From the NCBI RefSeq assembly GCF_000190595.1, contig NC_015167.1, positions 1,973,501 to 2,037,500 of the forward strand: a stretch of DNA of 64,000 bases. Direction: 5' to 3'. This DNA comes from Cellulophaga lytica DSM 7489. Lineage in GTDB: Bacteria; Bacteroidota; Bacteroidia; Flavobacteriales; Flavobacteriaceae. The position numbers and the translations under genes are program-made. Positions 51,103 to 60,439 of the stretch are shown here, one piece after another. Position 1 is the stretch's first letter. Each line of letters opens with the position of its first letter. The notes beneath the pieces were generated by a model. It did not search any database and had not been told where the DNA came from. It was given only the letters and a program-made list of their open reading frames with translations.

Positions 51103-52243
51103 TGTAATGTGTTTCTTTATCAAGGTATTTTTCCAATTCGTCCATATTTACATCTACACCTAAACCAGGAGTGTTAGGAACGCATAATAGTCCGTTATTA
51201 ATAGTAAGGTCGCATTTAGTGACAATATCTCTTAGGGCATTTTCAGACCTGTCTAATTCCATAGTTGGTAAGTCATTATACATTCTACCTGGATTTTTAT
51301 CTAGGTTGCCAACAAAATGTGCGGCCGCGCTAATAGCAATCCAAGTACCCCATGAATGTGGTACAATGTCTTTGTTAAAAGCCTGTGCTAGTGCAGCAAT
51401 TCTTTTTGCTTCGGTTAAGCCTCCAGACGCACAAATATCTGGTTGAGCAATATCTACACAGTTATTTTCTAGCAATCTTTTAAAACCAAATTTTAGGTAT
51501 TCGCACTCGCCACCCGCAATAGGAATTGATGTGTTTTCACGTAGTTTTTTATACCCTTCATAATCTTCAGGTGAAACAGGTTCTTCAAACCATGAAATGT
51601 TATATTTTTCTACTTTTCTGCACAGCTCTATTGCTTCTTGGTAACTGTATGCGTGGTTTGCATCAATCATTAATTTAATGTCGTCTCCAATAGCTTTACG
51701 TATAGCGGCAACATATTTTACGTCTTCCTTTATGCTTAAGCCAACTTTCATTTTTATTGCCTTAAAACCTTGAGATTTGTATAGTTTAGCTTCAGAAATC
51801 AGCACTTTTTCTAAATCGTCTACACGTGTAAAATATAAGCCTGTAGCATAAGGTTGAATGGTGGGATTTTTTAAACCGCCTAATAAAACAGATACCGATT
51901 TATTTAATAATTTACCTTTAATGTCCCACAAGGCAACATCAATAGCACTTAGAGCAGCCTGTAAACTTCCGCTTCTGGCATAGTCCATAGACCTTCTGTA
52001 CATTTCTTGCCACAGAACTTCGTTTTCAATTGCTTTTTTTCCTACGATAAAAGGTTTAAAAAACTCTATACCAGCTTTAATTACACCAGCAGGGCCATAG
52101 CCTTCTCCCCAGCCGTAAGTTCCGTCTTCTAAAGTAATTTTAACAAGACATATTTTTCTGGTATTGTATTGCCATTGCGAAAAATAAAAGGGTGTATCCA
52201 ACTCGTGGCTAATTACGTAAGGTTCTATGTTTTTTATTTTCAT
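51077..52243 (-). CDS. Enolase-superfamily (mandelate racemase-type) cycloisomerase
   Basis: A 388-residue enzyme. The capping domain begins MKIKNIEPYVISHELDTPFYF; the barrel has the KxK base pair (IKMKVG), metal ligands in MIDANHAYS, FEEPVSPEDYEGY and AGGECEYLKFG, and the Asp/His dyad in AQPDICASGGLTEAKRIA and VPHSWGTW. In context it should open the anhydro ring of 3,6-anhydrogalactonate to give 2-keto-3-deoxygalactonate. A galactonate dehydratase of the same superfamily would give the same product, so sequence alone does not settle the substrate. Confidence 0.88.
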   Translation of the reverse strand: MKIKNIEPYVISHELDTPFYFSQWQYNTRKICLVKITLEDGTYGWGEGYGPAGVIKAGIEFFKPFIVGKKAIENEVLWQEMYRRSMDYARSGSLQAALSAIDVALWDIKGKLLNKSVSVLLGGLKNPTIQPYATGLYFTRVDDLEKVLISEAKLYKSQGFKAIKMKVGLSIKEDVKYVAAIRKAIGDDIKLMIDANHAYSYQEAIELCRKVEKYNISWFEEPVSPEDYEGYKKLRENTSIPIAGGECEYLKFGFKRLLENNCVDIAQPDICASGGLTEAKRIAALAQAFNKDIVPHSWGTWIAISAAAHFVGNLDKNPGRMYNDLPTMELDRSENALRDIVTKCDLTINNGLLCVPNTPGLGVDVNMDELEKYLDKETHYNEKRIEIR

Positions 52244-52324
52244 ACCAAAGTGGATTTTTTAGTGCCTAAAAGCTTGTAAAACAATTAGGGTTGTATTTTT
52301 ATAATTATGGTTGTTGTTGTGTAT

Positions 52325-53335
52325 TTAATAATTAGCGTACCCTAAAATGCATATTGCAGTGATAAGTATTGCTAGTCCGCCCATTAATATTCTAAACGGA
52401 CCGTTAGCATTGTTCCATTCGCCAGCTCTGTATGCCCAAAAATTACTTATTATAAGCGCTAAGCCTAATAAAATTGGCCATCCAATAACTGGTCCTAAAT
52501 CTCCCATTAATGCTGCTCCTTGTCCGTATACACCAAGTGCAGCAAACCAGAATATGCCAGTTACTACAGCCCACATATAGGCTTTTTTGCTGTTATTAAC
52601 TTTAAAAGAGCTCCAAGTGTTGTTTTTTATCAATCTAAAAATGGCATAACCGCCATTCATTGCAAAGGCGCCAATTAAAACAACAACCCATGAAGCCAAA
52701 CTTGCATTTTGTGTGCTAACATCATAATTATCTACAGCTATTTTTGCTACAGGAGCAGCATTAGAAAAACCAACGTTTAAAAAAGCAGATAATACACCAG
52801 ATGCAACTGCAATTAACACACCTAATTTTATAGATTTATTTGTAGCATTGCTATTACTACTTTTAAGCTTGTCTCTCTTTACACCAGCAACAGCAGTAAT
52901 GGCTACACCCACTAAAAGTAATAGCACACCCACCAAAATTATAGGAAAAGATGGTTGAGAAAAAGCACCTTCTATTTGAAATAGAGGAATAATACAACCC
53001 ATTGAAGCAGCAAGTCCCATTACAATGCCGTATGTAATTGATATTCCTGTTTTTTCTACACTTACGCCAAAAAGGATACCTCCAATTCCCCATAAAAAGC
53101 CATACAGAGCAGCAGTCCAAAATGTGTTAGAGTCTGTTGCAGCTATAACACCGCACAGATCTGGAATTACAATAAAAGCCCATATTACAGGTACCGCTAT
53201 CATTGCAACAAAAGATTGAATTAGCCACCAAGCTTCCCACTTTAATGGTGCTATATATTTCATTCCTAGGCCAAAAGTGCCCTGAAAAAAACTTGCAAAT
53301 ATTACTAGGATAATAGCTAATGAATATGTGTTCAT
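52325..53335 (-). CDS. RhaT-like sugar permease (L-rhamnose/H+ symporter family)
   Basis: A 336-residue inner-membrane protein with ten hydrophobic helices; the first is MNTYSLAIILVIFASFFQG and the family segment WEAWWLIQSFVAMIAVPVIWAF is clear. RhaT members bring 6-deoxyhexoses across the inner membrane. Here the cargo is more likely a PUL monosaccharide such as anhydrogalactose. It lies 81 bp upstream of the cycloisomerase in the same direction, and a candidate operator lies 110-140 bp upstream of its start. Confidence 0.88.
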   Translation of the reverse strand: MNTYSLAIILVIFASFFQGTFGLGMKYIAPLKWEAWWLIQSFVAMIAVPVIWAFIVIPDLCGVIAATDSNTFWTAALYGFLWGIGGILFGVSVEKTGISITYGIVMGLAASMGCIIPLFQIEGAFSQPSFPIILVGVLLLLVGVAITAVAGVKRDKLKSSNSNATNKSIKLGVLIAVASGVLSAFLNVGFSNAAPVAKIAVDNYDVSTQNASLASWVVVLIGAFAMNGGYAIFRLIKNNTWSSFKVNNSKKAYMWAVVTGIFWFAALGVYGQGAALMGDLGPVIGWPILLGLALIISNFWAYRAGEWNNANGPFRILMGGLAILITAICILGYANY

Positions 53336-53443
53336 TTCTAGAGTGGTTTTTTGTGTTAGTTGATGTTAGTAATGAAGAGTTATGAATTTACTTTTCATTT
53401 ATATATCACAAAGAAACCTTAATATAGAACGTGATTATTGAAG

Positions 53444-53476
53444 AATTTTACCTTAGAGCAGCATTATTTTACCCTA
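53444..53476 (-). promoter_or_regulatory. Candidate tandem operator between GntP and RhaT-like genes
   Basis: Plus strand reads GAATTTTACCTT and ATTATTTTACCCTA, CCT 22 bp apart. This is the clearest of the four copies. Confidence 0.45.
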
Positions 53477-53499
53477 TAAGCACAAAATTGACAATTGCA

Positions 53500-54804
53500 T
53501 TAGTCTCTTAAAAATGTGTAAGCTAAAAAAACCATTACTCCTCCAGATAAAGAAACGATAGCGGTTAGTAAACTAAATGATTTTAGAAGTTTTGGTACAG
53601 AAACATTATGTATTTCCTTAAACAACCAAAAGAAACTACTATTTACGTGTATAATTCCTAAAGATCCTGCGCAAATTGCGGCGGTTGTAAATGTAGGATC
53701 TAGTGTGCCATTGCTAATTAATGGAGCAACTATAGATGCAGTAGTTATTAGTGAAACTGTAATGGAGCCAGTTACAGTTGTAAAAAGCATACTAAGTAAA
53801 AATGGCACAATTATACCCATTGAAGAAATAGAGTCTGTGTTTGAGAAAAGGGAGCTAACAATACCAGTGTCTTTTATAACCTGACCAAACGCACCACCCG
53901 TCCCAGTAATTAAAATAACAATAGCTGTTTTAGCGCCAGCAGTATTAAAATAACTATTTAATTTACTTGAAAAATCTTTTTTGTCAAGTAGTGGTAATGC
54001 AAATAAAATGCCAATTAGCAATGCCCATATAGGGTTTTTAATAAAAGCTATAATTGCATTTTCCTCTTTTATAATTGCACCTACAGACATTAAAATAAGA
54101 GGAGTAAGTAAGGCGGCAAAAGGTAAGATTTTTTTGTATCCTCCTAATTTTTTGTTTTCTGTTTTTTGTAGTTTGTTGGTGTCAATTGTGTTAGTGGTTT
54201 GTAGTTTGTTTTTGTTCACTTTAAGCCAAACCAAGCAGCCAATTATAGCAGCAATTGCAACAACTATATTAAGAGGTATAATTTTTCCTACGCTAATATT
54301 AAAAGCAGATGCTACTGCTAGGGGTCCAGGTGTAGGAGGTATTAATGCGTGGGCTACAGTTAAACTTATAGCTAATGATAAGCCTAATACCAAAATTGAA
54401 TGGCCAGATTTTTTAGATAGTACGTGTAGTGTGGGTAAAAGTGTAAGGTAGGCAACATCCATAAAAACAGGTATTCCAATTAAAAAGCCTATTATAGACA
54501 TACTTAATGGTAGGTATTTTGTGCCAAAGAGGGCTATAATACTATCTGCAATTAAATCAGATCCTCCAGTGTTGGATAAAATCTCCCCAAGCAAAGCGCC
54601 AAATAGTATGATAAGGCCAATCCATTTTAAAGTGTTTCCAAAACCATTTAATAAACTTTCTGTTACGGTTGTAACTGTCCCGCCAGTGGCTAAACCAAGT
54701 ATAAGTCCAAAAACTAATAAGGCAGGTATAGGATGAACTTTAAAAACAGTAACAGCTACAATTAATAAGGCAATACAAACGGTTAATGTAATTAAAGCAA
54801 GCAT
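53500..54804 (-). CDS. GntP-family sugar-acid:H+ symporter
   Basis: A 434-residue transporter of the gluconate permease family, with about 12-14 hydrophobic helices. Family segments are IPALLVFGLILGLATGGTV, LLNGFGNTLKWIGLIILFGALLGEILSNTGG, ALIPPTPGPLAVASAFNIS and VLITGTGGAFGQVIKDTG. GntP carriers move gluconate, galactonate, KDG or similar sugar acids. Its presence implies that an acid, not only a sugar, crosses the inner membrane here. First gene of the long catabolic stretch, 164 bp before the RhaT-like gene. Confidence 0.92.
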   Translation of the reverse strand: MLALITLTVCIALLIVAVTVFKVHPIPALLVFGLILGLATGGTVTTVTESLLNGFGNTLKWIGLIILFGALLGEILSNTGGSDLIADSIIALFGTKYLPLSMSIIGFLIGIPVFMDVAYLTLLPTLHVLSKKSGHSILVLGLSLAISLTVAHALIPPTPGPLAVASAFNISVGKIIPLNIVVAIAAIIGCLVWLKVNKNKLQTTNTIDTNKLQKTENKKLGGYKKILPFAALLTPLILMSVGAIIKEENAIIAFIKNPIWALLIGILFALPLLDKKDFSSKLNSYFNTAGAKTAIVILITGTGGAFGQVIKDTGIVSSLFSNTDSISSMGIIVPFLLSMLFTTVTGSITVSLITTASIVAPLISNGTLDPTFTTAAICAGSLGIIHVNSSFFWLFKEIHNVSVPKLLKSFSLLTAIVSLSGGVMVFLAYTFLRD

Positions 54805-54833
54805 AGTTTGGTGTGGTTGTTATAGATAAAAGT

Positions 54834-54841
54834 CAAATATA
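54834..54841 (-). promoter_or_regulatory. Possible -7 box of the GntP gene
   Basis: Minus strand reads TATATTTG (TAnnTTTG consensus), 30 bp before the start codon. No matching -33 box was found. Confidence 0.4.
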
Positions 54842-54901
54842 GCGGCAACGGACAAATAGTTATATGACATTTTTAACTGTTAGTAGCATTATACTACCTA
54901 A

Positions 54902-55789
54902 TTAAATAATAGAGGTTATTTTTTTATTGTATTTCTCCATATATTCAGAAGGTGTTACTTTCATTAATGCTTTAAATTGTCTGTTAAAATTTGTAAGCGT
55001 ATTAAATCCGGATTGGTAACAAACTGTAGAAATTTGCATTTCTCCTTCTATTAAAAGTTTGCAGGCGTGTCTTAATCTAATTTCATTAAGGTATTGCGTA
55101 AAAGATTTATGGGTTCTTTTTTTAAAGTATCTACAAAAAGCATTTGGAGTCATAAAAGCTATAGAGGCTACTTCTTCTAATTCTATTTTTTTGTCGAAAT
55201 TTTCAGTTAAAAATAAAATTACTCTTGCCATACGGTCTTTTTCGTTTTTGTTGTATGTGTTTGTTATAACCTCTGAGCATAAAGGTTTATAGTTTTCACT
55301 TACAGATAAAATGTCTAAAATTTTTAACAAGCCAATTATTCTAGATAAGCCTTTGTTACCCACTAAACCTAGTATGTGGTTATGAGCTAAGTATGTTGCA
55401 GCCTTAGAAAATTGAAGTCCCATATTGGCTTTTTTAAAAAGAACTTGTAGTTTTTTTGCCTCTGCCAAATCTAAAAAGTCTGAACCTAAAAAATCATTTT
55501 CAAACTTAATTACTATGAGGTTTACCGCTTCGTCTTCTAGTTTATCTGCGTAATATTCTTTATGGTTTTTAAACAGGTGTGGAACATTGCTTCCAATTAA
55601 ATACAATTCCCCTGGTGCAAAATTTCCTATAGAGTTACCAACATAACGAGTGCCTGTGCTTTTTATAAAATAGATAAGCTCTAGTTCCTTATGAAAATGC
55701 CAATTTTGCTCAATACATGGCATTCTATCTTGGCGAGCTAGGAAAGAGTTTTCAGGCCTTTTCTCTGTTTGTTTGTATGTTAACTTCAT
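54902..55789 (-). CDS. AraC-family transcription regulator of the PUL
   Basis: A 295-residue regulator. The N-terminal cupin (about 10-95) has CIEQNWHFHKELELIYFIKSTGTRYVG and FAPGELYLIGSNVPHLF. The C-terminal double HTH (about 190-290) has IELEEVASIAFMTPNAFCRYFKKRT, FTQYLNEIRLRHACKLL and STVCYQSGFNTLTNFNRQFKALMKVTPSEY. The cupin resembles sugar-sensing AraC proteins. As the outermost PUL gene it may control the catabolic operons through the tandem motif noted upstream of four units. Confidence 0.92.
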   Translation of the reverse strand: MKLTYKQTEKRPENSFLARQDRMPCIEQNWHFHKELELIYFIKSTGTRYVGNSIGNFAPGELYLIGSNVPHLFKNHKEYYADKLEDEAVNLIVIKFENDFLGSDFLDLAEAKKLQVLFKKANMGLQFSKAATYLAHNHILGLVGNKGLSRIIGLLKILDILSVSENYKPLCSEVITNTYNKNEKDRMARVILFLTENFDKKIELEEVASIAFMTPNAFCRYFKKRTHKSFTQYLNEIRLRHACKLLIEGEMQISTVCYQSGFNTLTNFNRQFKALMKVTPSEYMEKYNKKITSII

Positions 55790-56058
55790 AGCAGTTTAAT
55801 TTAATTTCATAATAAAAAAATAAGTTTTTATTTCTGAAGTGGTTATAAATATAAAAAATTAACCTGATATATGTTAATTATTACTTTTTTAGGTAAAATA
55901 GTGCTAATGGGTGTTCTGTTGTTGGTGTAGTGTAAGCAGTATTATAAAGAGTAGTTGCTTTTTTAGGCAAAATAATAGTGTAGTTTGGTGTGCTAATTTT
56001 GGTGCTATGCTGTTCACTTGATTAAAAAATTGTAAATTTCGCCTAGAATTTAGTTTTT

Positions 56059-56535
56059 ATGCAAAGAGCAGCTTTATTTCTTATGATATTTCTTTGCGTT
56101 TCTTGCGATTTTTTTGATTCTAGAGCCGAAAAAACTCAGAAGATTATTAAGCAAGAAATGGAGGGTATTAATTGGAATGCTATAGATCAATTTCCTTTGT
56201 TTGAAGGGTGTGACGAACTTGCTTCAAAAGAAGTACAAAAAGAGTGTTTTGAAGAAATGTTGTTGTTGCATTACTCAGAAATATTAGGGGACTTTGAGTT
56301 TGTTTTAGATAGAGCTATAAAAGATACAATACGTATAGATGTGTTAATAGATAGCAAAGGAGAAATTTCTGTTTTAGATATAGAGCAAGATTCTGTTATT
56401 ACAAATCAAATACCAGGGTTTAACGGTATTATTTCTCGTGGTATTAAAAGCTTGCCTAAATTAAAACCAGCTTTAAAAAGAGGAATACCTGTACGTGCTA
56501 AATTTAGAATTCCTTTAGTAATAAATACCAAATAA
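56059..56535 (+). CDS. Lipoprotein with a TonB-C-like domain
   Basis: A 158-residue lipoprotein (FLCVSCDFFDSRAEK, lipidated Cys at 16). After a short spacer, FPLFEGCDELASKEVQKECFEEMLLLHYSE is the segment that precedes TonB C-terminal-like domains in Bacteroidota energy-transducer homologues, and RIDVLIDSKGEISVLDI with LPKLKPALKRGIPVRAKFRIPL completes it. It has no transmembrane TonB helix, so it is not a classical energiser. It starts 6 bp before ruvC and is probably cotranscribed. Confidence 0.75.
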   Translation: MQRAALFLMIFLCVSCDFFDSRAEKTQKIIKQEMEGINWNAIDQFPLFEGCDELASKEVQKECFEEMLLLHYSEILGDFEFVLDRAIKDTIRIDVLIDSKGEISVLDIEQDSVITNQIPGFNGIISRGIKSLPKLKPALKRGIPVRAKFRIPLVINTK

Positions 56536-56541
56536 AAATTA

Positions 56542-57096
56542 GTGGCTAAAGAAAGAATTATATTGGGGGTAGATCCTGGTACTACTATTATGGGCTTTGG
56601 CCTTATAAAAGTGGTAGGTAAAAAAATGGAATTTTTGCAAATGAACGAACTTTTATTGCAGAAGTATAATGACCCTTACACCAAACTTAAACTTATTTTT
56701 GAGCGCACTATAGAGCTTATAGATACGTATCACCCAGATGAAATGGCTTTAGAAGCGCCTTTTTATGGTAAAAATGTACAGTCTATGTTAAAATTAGGCC
56801 GTGCACAAGGTGTTGCTATGGCTGCTGGTTTATCTAGGCAACTAGTAATTACTGAGTATATGCCTAAAAAAATTAAAATGGCAATTACGGGTAATGGTAA
56901 TGCAAGTAAAGAGCAAGTAGCTGGGATGTTAAAAAGTACTTTAGGGTTAAAAGAATTGCCTAAAAACTTAGATGCTACAGATGGTTTGGCTGCTGCAGTG
57001 TGTCATTTTTACAATAGCGGAAAATTAGAAACAGGTAAAAGTTACTCTGGTTGGGATTCTTTTGTAAAGCAAAACCAAAATAGGGTAAAAAAATAA
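56542..57096 (+). CDS. ruvC: Holliday junction resolvase RuvC
   Basis: A 184-residue endonuclease that cleaves Holliday junctions with RuvAB. The first catalytic Asp is in ILGVDPGTTIMGFG; the Glu in DEMALEAPFYGKNVQS; the final Asp pair in LDATDGLAAAVCHF. The start is a GTG at 56542 (MAKERII), with no ATG nearby. It ends 4 bp before the next gene. Confidence 0.96.
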   Translation: MAKERIILGVDPGTTIMGFGLIKVVGKKMEFLQMNELLLQKYNDPYTKLKLIFERTIELIDTYHPDEMALEAPFYGKNVQSMLKLGRAQGVAMAAGLSRQLVITEYMPKKIKMAITGNGNASKEQVAGMLKSTLGLKELPKNLDATDGLAAAVCHFYNSGKLETGKSYSGWDSFVKQNQNRVKK

Positions 57097-57100
57097 AAAA

Positions 57101-58231
57101 ATGGCAGGTATTTATATACACATTCCTTTTTGTAAACAGGCTTGTCATTATTGCGATTTTCATTTTTCTACCTCTATGGGGAAAAAGGAAGAAATGCTAC
57201 AGGCTATTTCTAAGGAGCTTGTTTTACGTAAAAACGAGTTTAAGCAAACCAGTGTAGAAACCATTTATTTTGGTGGAGGTACGCCTTCTGTTTTAAATGC
57301 CAATGAAATAAATAGGCTTATAAAAAAAGTTTACGAAAATTACAATGTTGTTAAAAATCCAGAGATAACTTTGGAGGCTAATCCGGATGATTTATCTACT
57401 TTAAAAATAGAACAACTTGCAGTATCAAAGGTAAACAGACTTAGTATTGGAGTGCAGTCTTTTTTTGAAGACGATTTAAAACTGATGAATAGGGCGCACA
57501 ATGCTAAAGAGGCTGAAAGTTGTATTGCTTTGGCAACCAAATACTTTTCAGACATAACAATAGATTTAATTTACGGTATTCCAGGAATGAGCAATGATAA
57601 ATGGATGCAAAACATACACAAAGCTTTATCTTTTGGTTTGCCACATATTTCTAGTTATGCACTTACAGTAGAGCCAAAAACTGCTTTAGAAAAATTTATT
57701 AAAAAAGGAGAAATAGCTCCTGTAAAAGATAGTGTTGCTCAAGAGCATCATAAAATTCTGGTAAAAGAATTGGCTAAAGAGGGTTTTGTAAATTATGAGT
57801 TTTCTAACTTTGGAAAACCAGATTTTTTTTCTAAAAATAATACCGCATATTGGTTGGGTAAAAAATATATTGGTGTTGGGCCATCTGCACATTCTTTTAA
57901 CGGGGAAAGCAGGAGTTGGAATGTGAATAATAACCCTAAATACATAAAAGCATTAGCGCAAAATAAGCTGCCACAAGAGATAGAAGAATTGTCTGTAGTG
58001 GATAGGTATAATGAATATGTTATGACCGGTTTAAGAACTATTTGGGGTGTTTCACTACAAAAGGTACAGGAAGATTTTGGATTAAAATATGTGACTTATT
58101 TAGAAAAAGAGGCAAATAAAAAAATTGAAAAAGGTCTGTTGCAACTTAAAAATAATACACTTTTAGTGACAGCAAAAGGTAAATTTTTAAGTGATGGTAT
58201 AGCAGCAGATTTGTTTATTGTTAACTTATAA
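57101..58231 (+). CDS. hemW: HemW-like radical SAM protein
   Basis: A 376-residue protein. The radical-SAM cluster motif is CKQACHYCDFH near the N-terminus (IYIHIPFCKQACHYC); IYFGGGTPSVL and VNRLSIGVQSFFEDDLKLMNRAHNAKEA follow; the HemW C-terminal domain ends with SDGIAADLF. It lacks nothing typical of HemW, a haem chaperone related to but distinct from the oxygen-independent coproporphyrinogen oxidase HemN. Gene order ruvC-hemW is seen in several flavobacteria. Confidence 0.92.
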   Translation: MAGIYIHIPFCKQACHYCDFHFSTSMGKKEEMLQAISKELVLRKNEFKQTSVETIYFGGGTPSVLNANEINRLIKKVYENYNVVKNPEITLEANPDDLSTLKIEQLAVSKVNRLSIGVQSFFEDDLKLMNRAHNAKEAESCIALATKYFSDITIDLIYGIPGMSNDKWMQNIHKALSFGLPHISSYALTVEPKTALEKFIKKGEIAPVKDSVAQEHHKILVKELAKEGFVNYEFSNFGKPDFFSKNNTAYWLGKKYIGVGPSAHSFNGESRSWNVNNNPKYIKALAQNKLPQEIEELSVVDRYNEYVMTGLRTIWGVSLQKVQEDFGLKYVTYLEKEANKKIEKGLLQLKNNTLLVTAKGKFLSDGIAADLFIVNL

Positions 58232-58251
58232 ATTAATATAGAAAGAGATTC

Positions 58252-59001
58252 ATGAAGGCAGTTATTACAGTAAGAACAAAAAAATATTCAATAAATTTAA
58301 ATGATGCATTAGATATTTCTATGCCTTTAAAAGGGGATAAGTCTAATGTAAATGCTTGGTATGTTGGTGCGCCAGTTATAGAGCCACATACAGATGGTGA
58401 TTTTGTTGGTTTGGTAAGTGAGGGTTCATCTGTAAACTTTAATAATATAAGTTTTAATCCGCATGCACACGGTACGCATACAGAGTGTGTGGGGCATATT
58501 ACAGAGAAATTTGTGTCTGTAAATCAAAAATTAAAACAATTTTTCTTTTTGGCAGAAGTAATTACCATTGCACCAGAAAAAATAGGAGACGATTTTGTTA
58601 TTTCTAAAAAGCAATTGCAATATGCTTTAGGTAAAAAAAAGAGAGAGGCTGTTGTTATACGAACAATTCCTAATTTAGAAGATAAAATAGGAGCGCAATA
58701 TTCCAATACCAATCCACCTTACTTGTTAGAGGAAGGAGCTGTTTTTTTAAGAGAAAAAGGAGTAGAGCACTTGCTAATAGATTTGCCATCTGTTGATAAG
58801 GAAAAAGATGATGGTAAGTTAGTTTCTCATAAGGCATTTTGGAATTTTGAAGGTAAAATTAGAGAAAATGCCACTATAACAGAATTTATATATGTTGCTA
58901 ATACTATTGAAGATGGCACATATTTTTTAAATTTGCAAGTAGCTCCTTTTGAGAATGATGCAAGTCCTAGTAGGCCTGTTTTGTATAAAATTGAAGAGTA
59001 A
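58252..59001 (+). CDS. Cyclase-family protein (kynurenine formamidase-like)
   Basis: A 249-residue metal hydrolase. The metal-site motif is FNPHAHGTHTECVGHI (HxGTHxxxxxH); the segment VVIRTIPNLEDK and the late LLIDLPSVDKEKDDGKLVSHKAFW match the cyclase fold. Members hydrolyse N-formylkynurenine or other amides. No tryptophan-degradation genes are adjacent, so the substrate is open. It lies 20 bp after hemW on the same strand. Confidence 0.85.
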   Translation: MKAVITVRTKKYSINLNDALDISMPLKGDKSNVNAWYVGAPVIEPHTDGDFVGLVSEGSSVNFNNISFNPHAHGTHTECVGHITEKFVSVNQKLKQFFFLAEVITIAPEKIGDDFVISKKQLQYALGKKKREAVVIRTIPNLEDKIGAQYSNTNPPYLLEEGAVFLREKGVEHLLIDLPSVDKEKDDGKLVSHKAFWNFEGKIRENATITEFIYVANTIEDGTYFLNLQVAPFENDASPSRPVLYKIEE

Positions 59002-59044
59002 AACAGTATTAAATAGTGCTGTTTTGTAACGTATAAAATAAATA

Positions 59045-59683
59045 ATGGATAGTTTAATAGAGGTTTTTTTAGGGTTAATTTTAGGGGCTATACTTATGTA
59101 TTGGGTGTATTCCTTTTTTAGAACTAAAAAGACCAAAGAAGTTACACATACACAGTCTACTGTTTTATTAGAAAAAATAAAAAGGGTTTGTAAATTAATA
59201 TCTGTAGAAGGAGATTTTGCAGAAGTATACCAATACCACAATACCAAAGAGCATTTTATGAGTTTGGTAAGTAGTAAAAAAAAGGCATTAGTAATTATAA
59301 ACGCTAAAGTGCAAATTGGGTATGATCTAAAAAAAATTCTTTTAAATGCAGATGATAGTAAAAAGAGAATTATACTCAAGAATTTTCCAGAGCCAGAGGT
59401 GTTGTCAGTTTCTCCTGAGCTTCAGTTTTATGATATTAAAAACGGATTATTTAATTCGTTTTCTCCAGAGGATTTAACTAATGTGAATAAAGAGGCAAAG
59501 GAGCATATTTTAGAGAAAATACCTGTAAGTGGTTTAATGGATACGGCCCGTAAAGAAGCGTTAGAGGCAATACTTTTAATAGAGTCTATTGTAGAAACTA
59601 TTGGGTGGACGTTAGATTATTCTGCGTTAAAAATTGAAAATAAACAAGAGGTAAAGCAAATAGAAAAAGAAATAAATAAATAG
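59045..59683 (+). CDS. DUF4230-like membrane protein
   Basis: A 212-residue protein. One N-terminal helix (LIEVFLGLILGAILMYWVYSFF) anchors it, and the rest is a predicted soluble domain: KRVCKLISVEGDFAEVYQY, KKALVIINAKVQIGYDLKKI, LNADDSKKRIILKNFPEPEVL and TARKEALEAILLIESIVETIGWTLDY. This pattern is that of the DUF4230 family, which has no known activity. The assignment is by pattern only. It sits between the cyclase and Dabb genes. Confidence 0.6.
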   Translation: MDSLIEVFLGLILGAILMYWVYSFFRTKKTKEVTHTQSTVLLEKIKRVCKLISVEGDFAEVYQYHNTKEHFMSLVSSKKKALVIINAKVQIGYDLKKILLNADDSKKRIILKNFPEPEVLSVSPELQFYDIKNGLFNSFSPEDLTNVNKEAKEHILEKIPVSGLMDTARKEALEAILLIESIVETIGWTLDYSALKIENKQEVKQIEKEINK

Positions 59684-59689
59684 TGTTTT

Positions 59690-60019
59690 ATGAGCGTAAA
59701 TAATTTTGAATCAGCATTTGTGCATAACGTATATTTTTGGTTAAAAAATCCAGATAGCGAAGATGATAAAAAAGCTTTTGTAACATCATTACGTAAGTTT
59801 TTAAATGCTTCTAAATATGCAAGTACTAATTTTATAGGTACACCACCAGCAGCTACTAGAGATGTGGTAGATGGTAGTTTTACGTTTAGCTTATTGGTTT
59901 CGTTTACATCGGCAGAAAATCAACAAAAATACCAAGATGAAGAGGCACACTTAACTTTTATAGAAGAATCTGCTCGCTTATGGGATAAGGTTATTGTATA
60001 TGATTCTACAACAGTTTAA
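59690..60019 (+). CDS. Dabb (stress-responsive A/B barrel) protein
   Basis: A 109-residue dimeric alpha-beta barrel protein. The signature FVHNVYFWLKNPDSEDDKKAF at the start, the central GTPPAATRDVVDGSFTFSLLVSF and the end YQDEEAHLTFIEESARLWDKVIVYDS match the family. Dabb proteins are small and of varied function. It begins 6 bp after the previous stop. Confidence 0.85.
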   Translation: MSVNNFESAFVHNVYFWLKNPDSEDDKKAFVTSLRKFLNASKYASTNFIGTPPAATRDVVDGSFTFSLLVSFTSAENQQKYQDEEAHLTFIEESARLWDKVIVYDSTTV

Positions 60020-60030
60020 ACTTGCTGTTT

Positions 60031-60393
60031 ATGAATGTAGAAGAGGTTAGGGCATATTGCATTTTAAAAAAAGGAATTACAGAAGAGTTTCCTTTTGATG
60101 AGCATACTTTGGTTTTTAAGGTTTTGGGTAAAATGTTTGCCTTGTTACCGTTAGAGCGCTTGCCACCTCAAATTAATTTAAAGTGTAACCCAGAGTTGTC
60201 ATTAAAACTTAGAGAAAAGTATGATGGTGATATTGCACCAGGTTTTCATATGAATAAAAAACACTGGAATACAATACTAATAGAACGTATTTCTCCTAGT
60301 TTACTAAAAGAATTAATAGATCATTCATACAATTTAGTAGTATCTAAACTTACCAAAAAACAACAAGCAGAGTTAGCTAAGCTAAAGGAATAA
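60031..60393 (+). CDS. MmcQ/YjbR-family DNA-binding-like protein
   Basis: A 120-residue protein starting at MNVEEVRAYC (60031); the reading frame extends only three codons upstream, without a start codon other than TTG. The double-wing fold is marked by GITEEFPFDEHTLVFKVLGKMFALLPL, NLKCNPELSLKLREKYDGDIAPGFHMNKKHWNTI and LIDHSYNLVVSKLTKK. YjbR-like proteins have a CyaY-like fold of unclear role. It ends before the MutS-like gene. Confidence 0.82.
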   Translation: MNVEEVRAYCILKKGITEEFPFDEHTLVFKVLGKMFALLPLERLPPQINLKCNPELSLKLREKYDGDIAPGFHMNKKHWNTILIERISPSLLKELIDHSYNLVVSKLTKKQQAELAKLKE

Positions 60394-60439
60394 TATTTTT
60401 TTAGTTGCATAATACATTACGCACCACTACATTATTTTT

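Noticed and set aside
53981-54451. 156-codon plus-strand open frame opposite the GntP gene
   Set aside because: Antisense shadow of a hydrophobic transporter; no domain resemblance.
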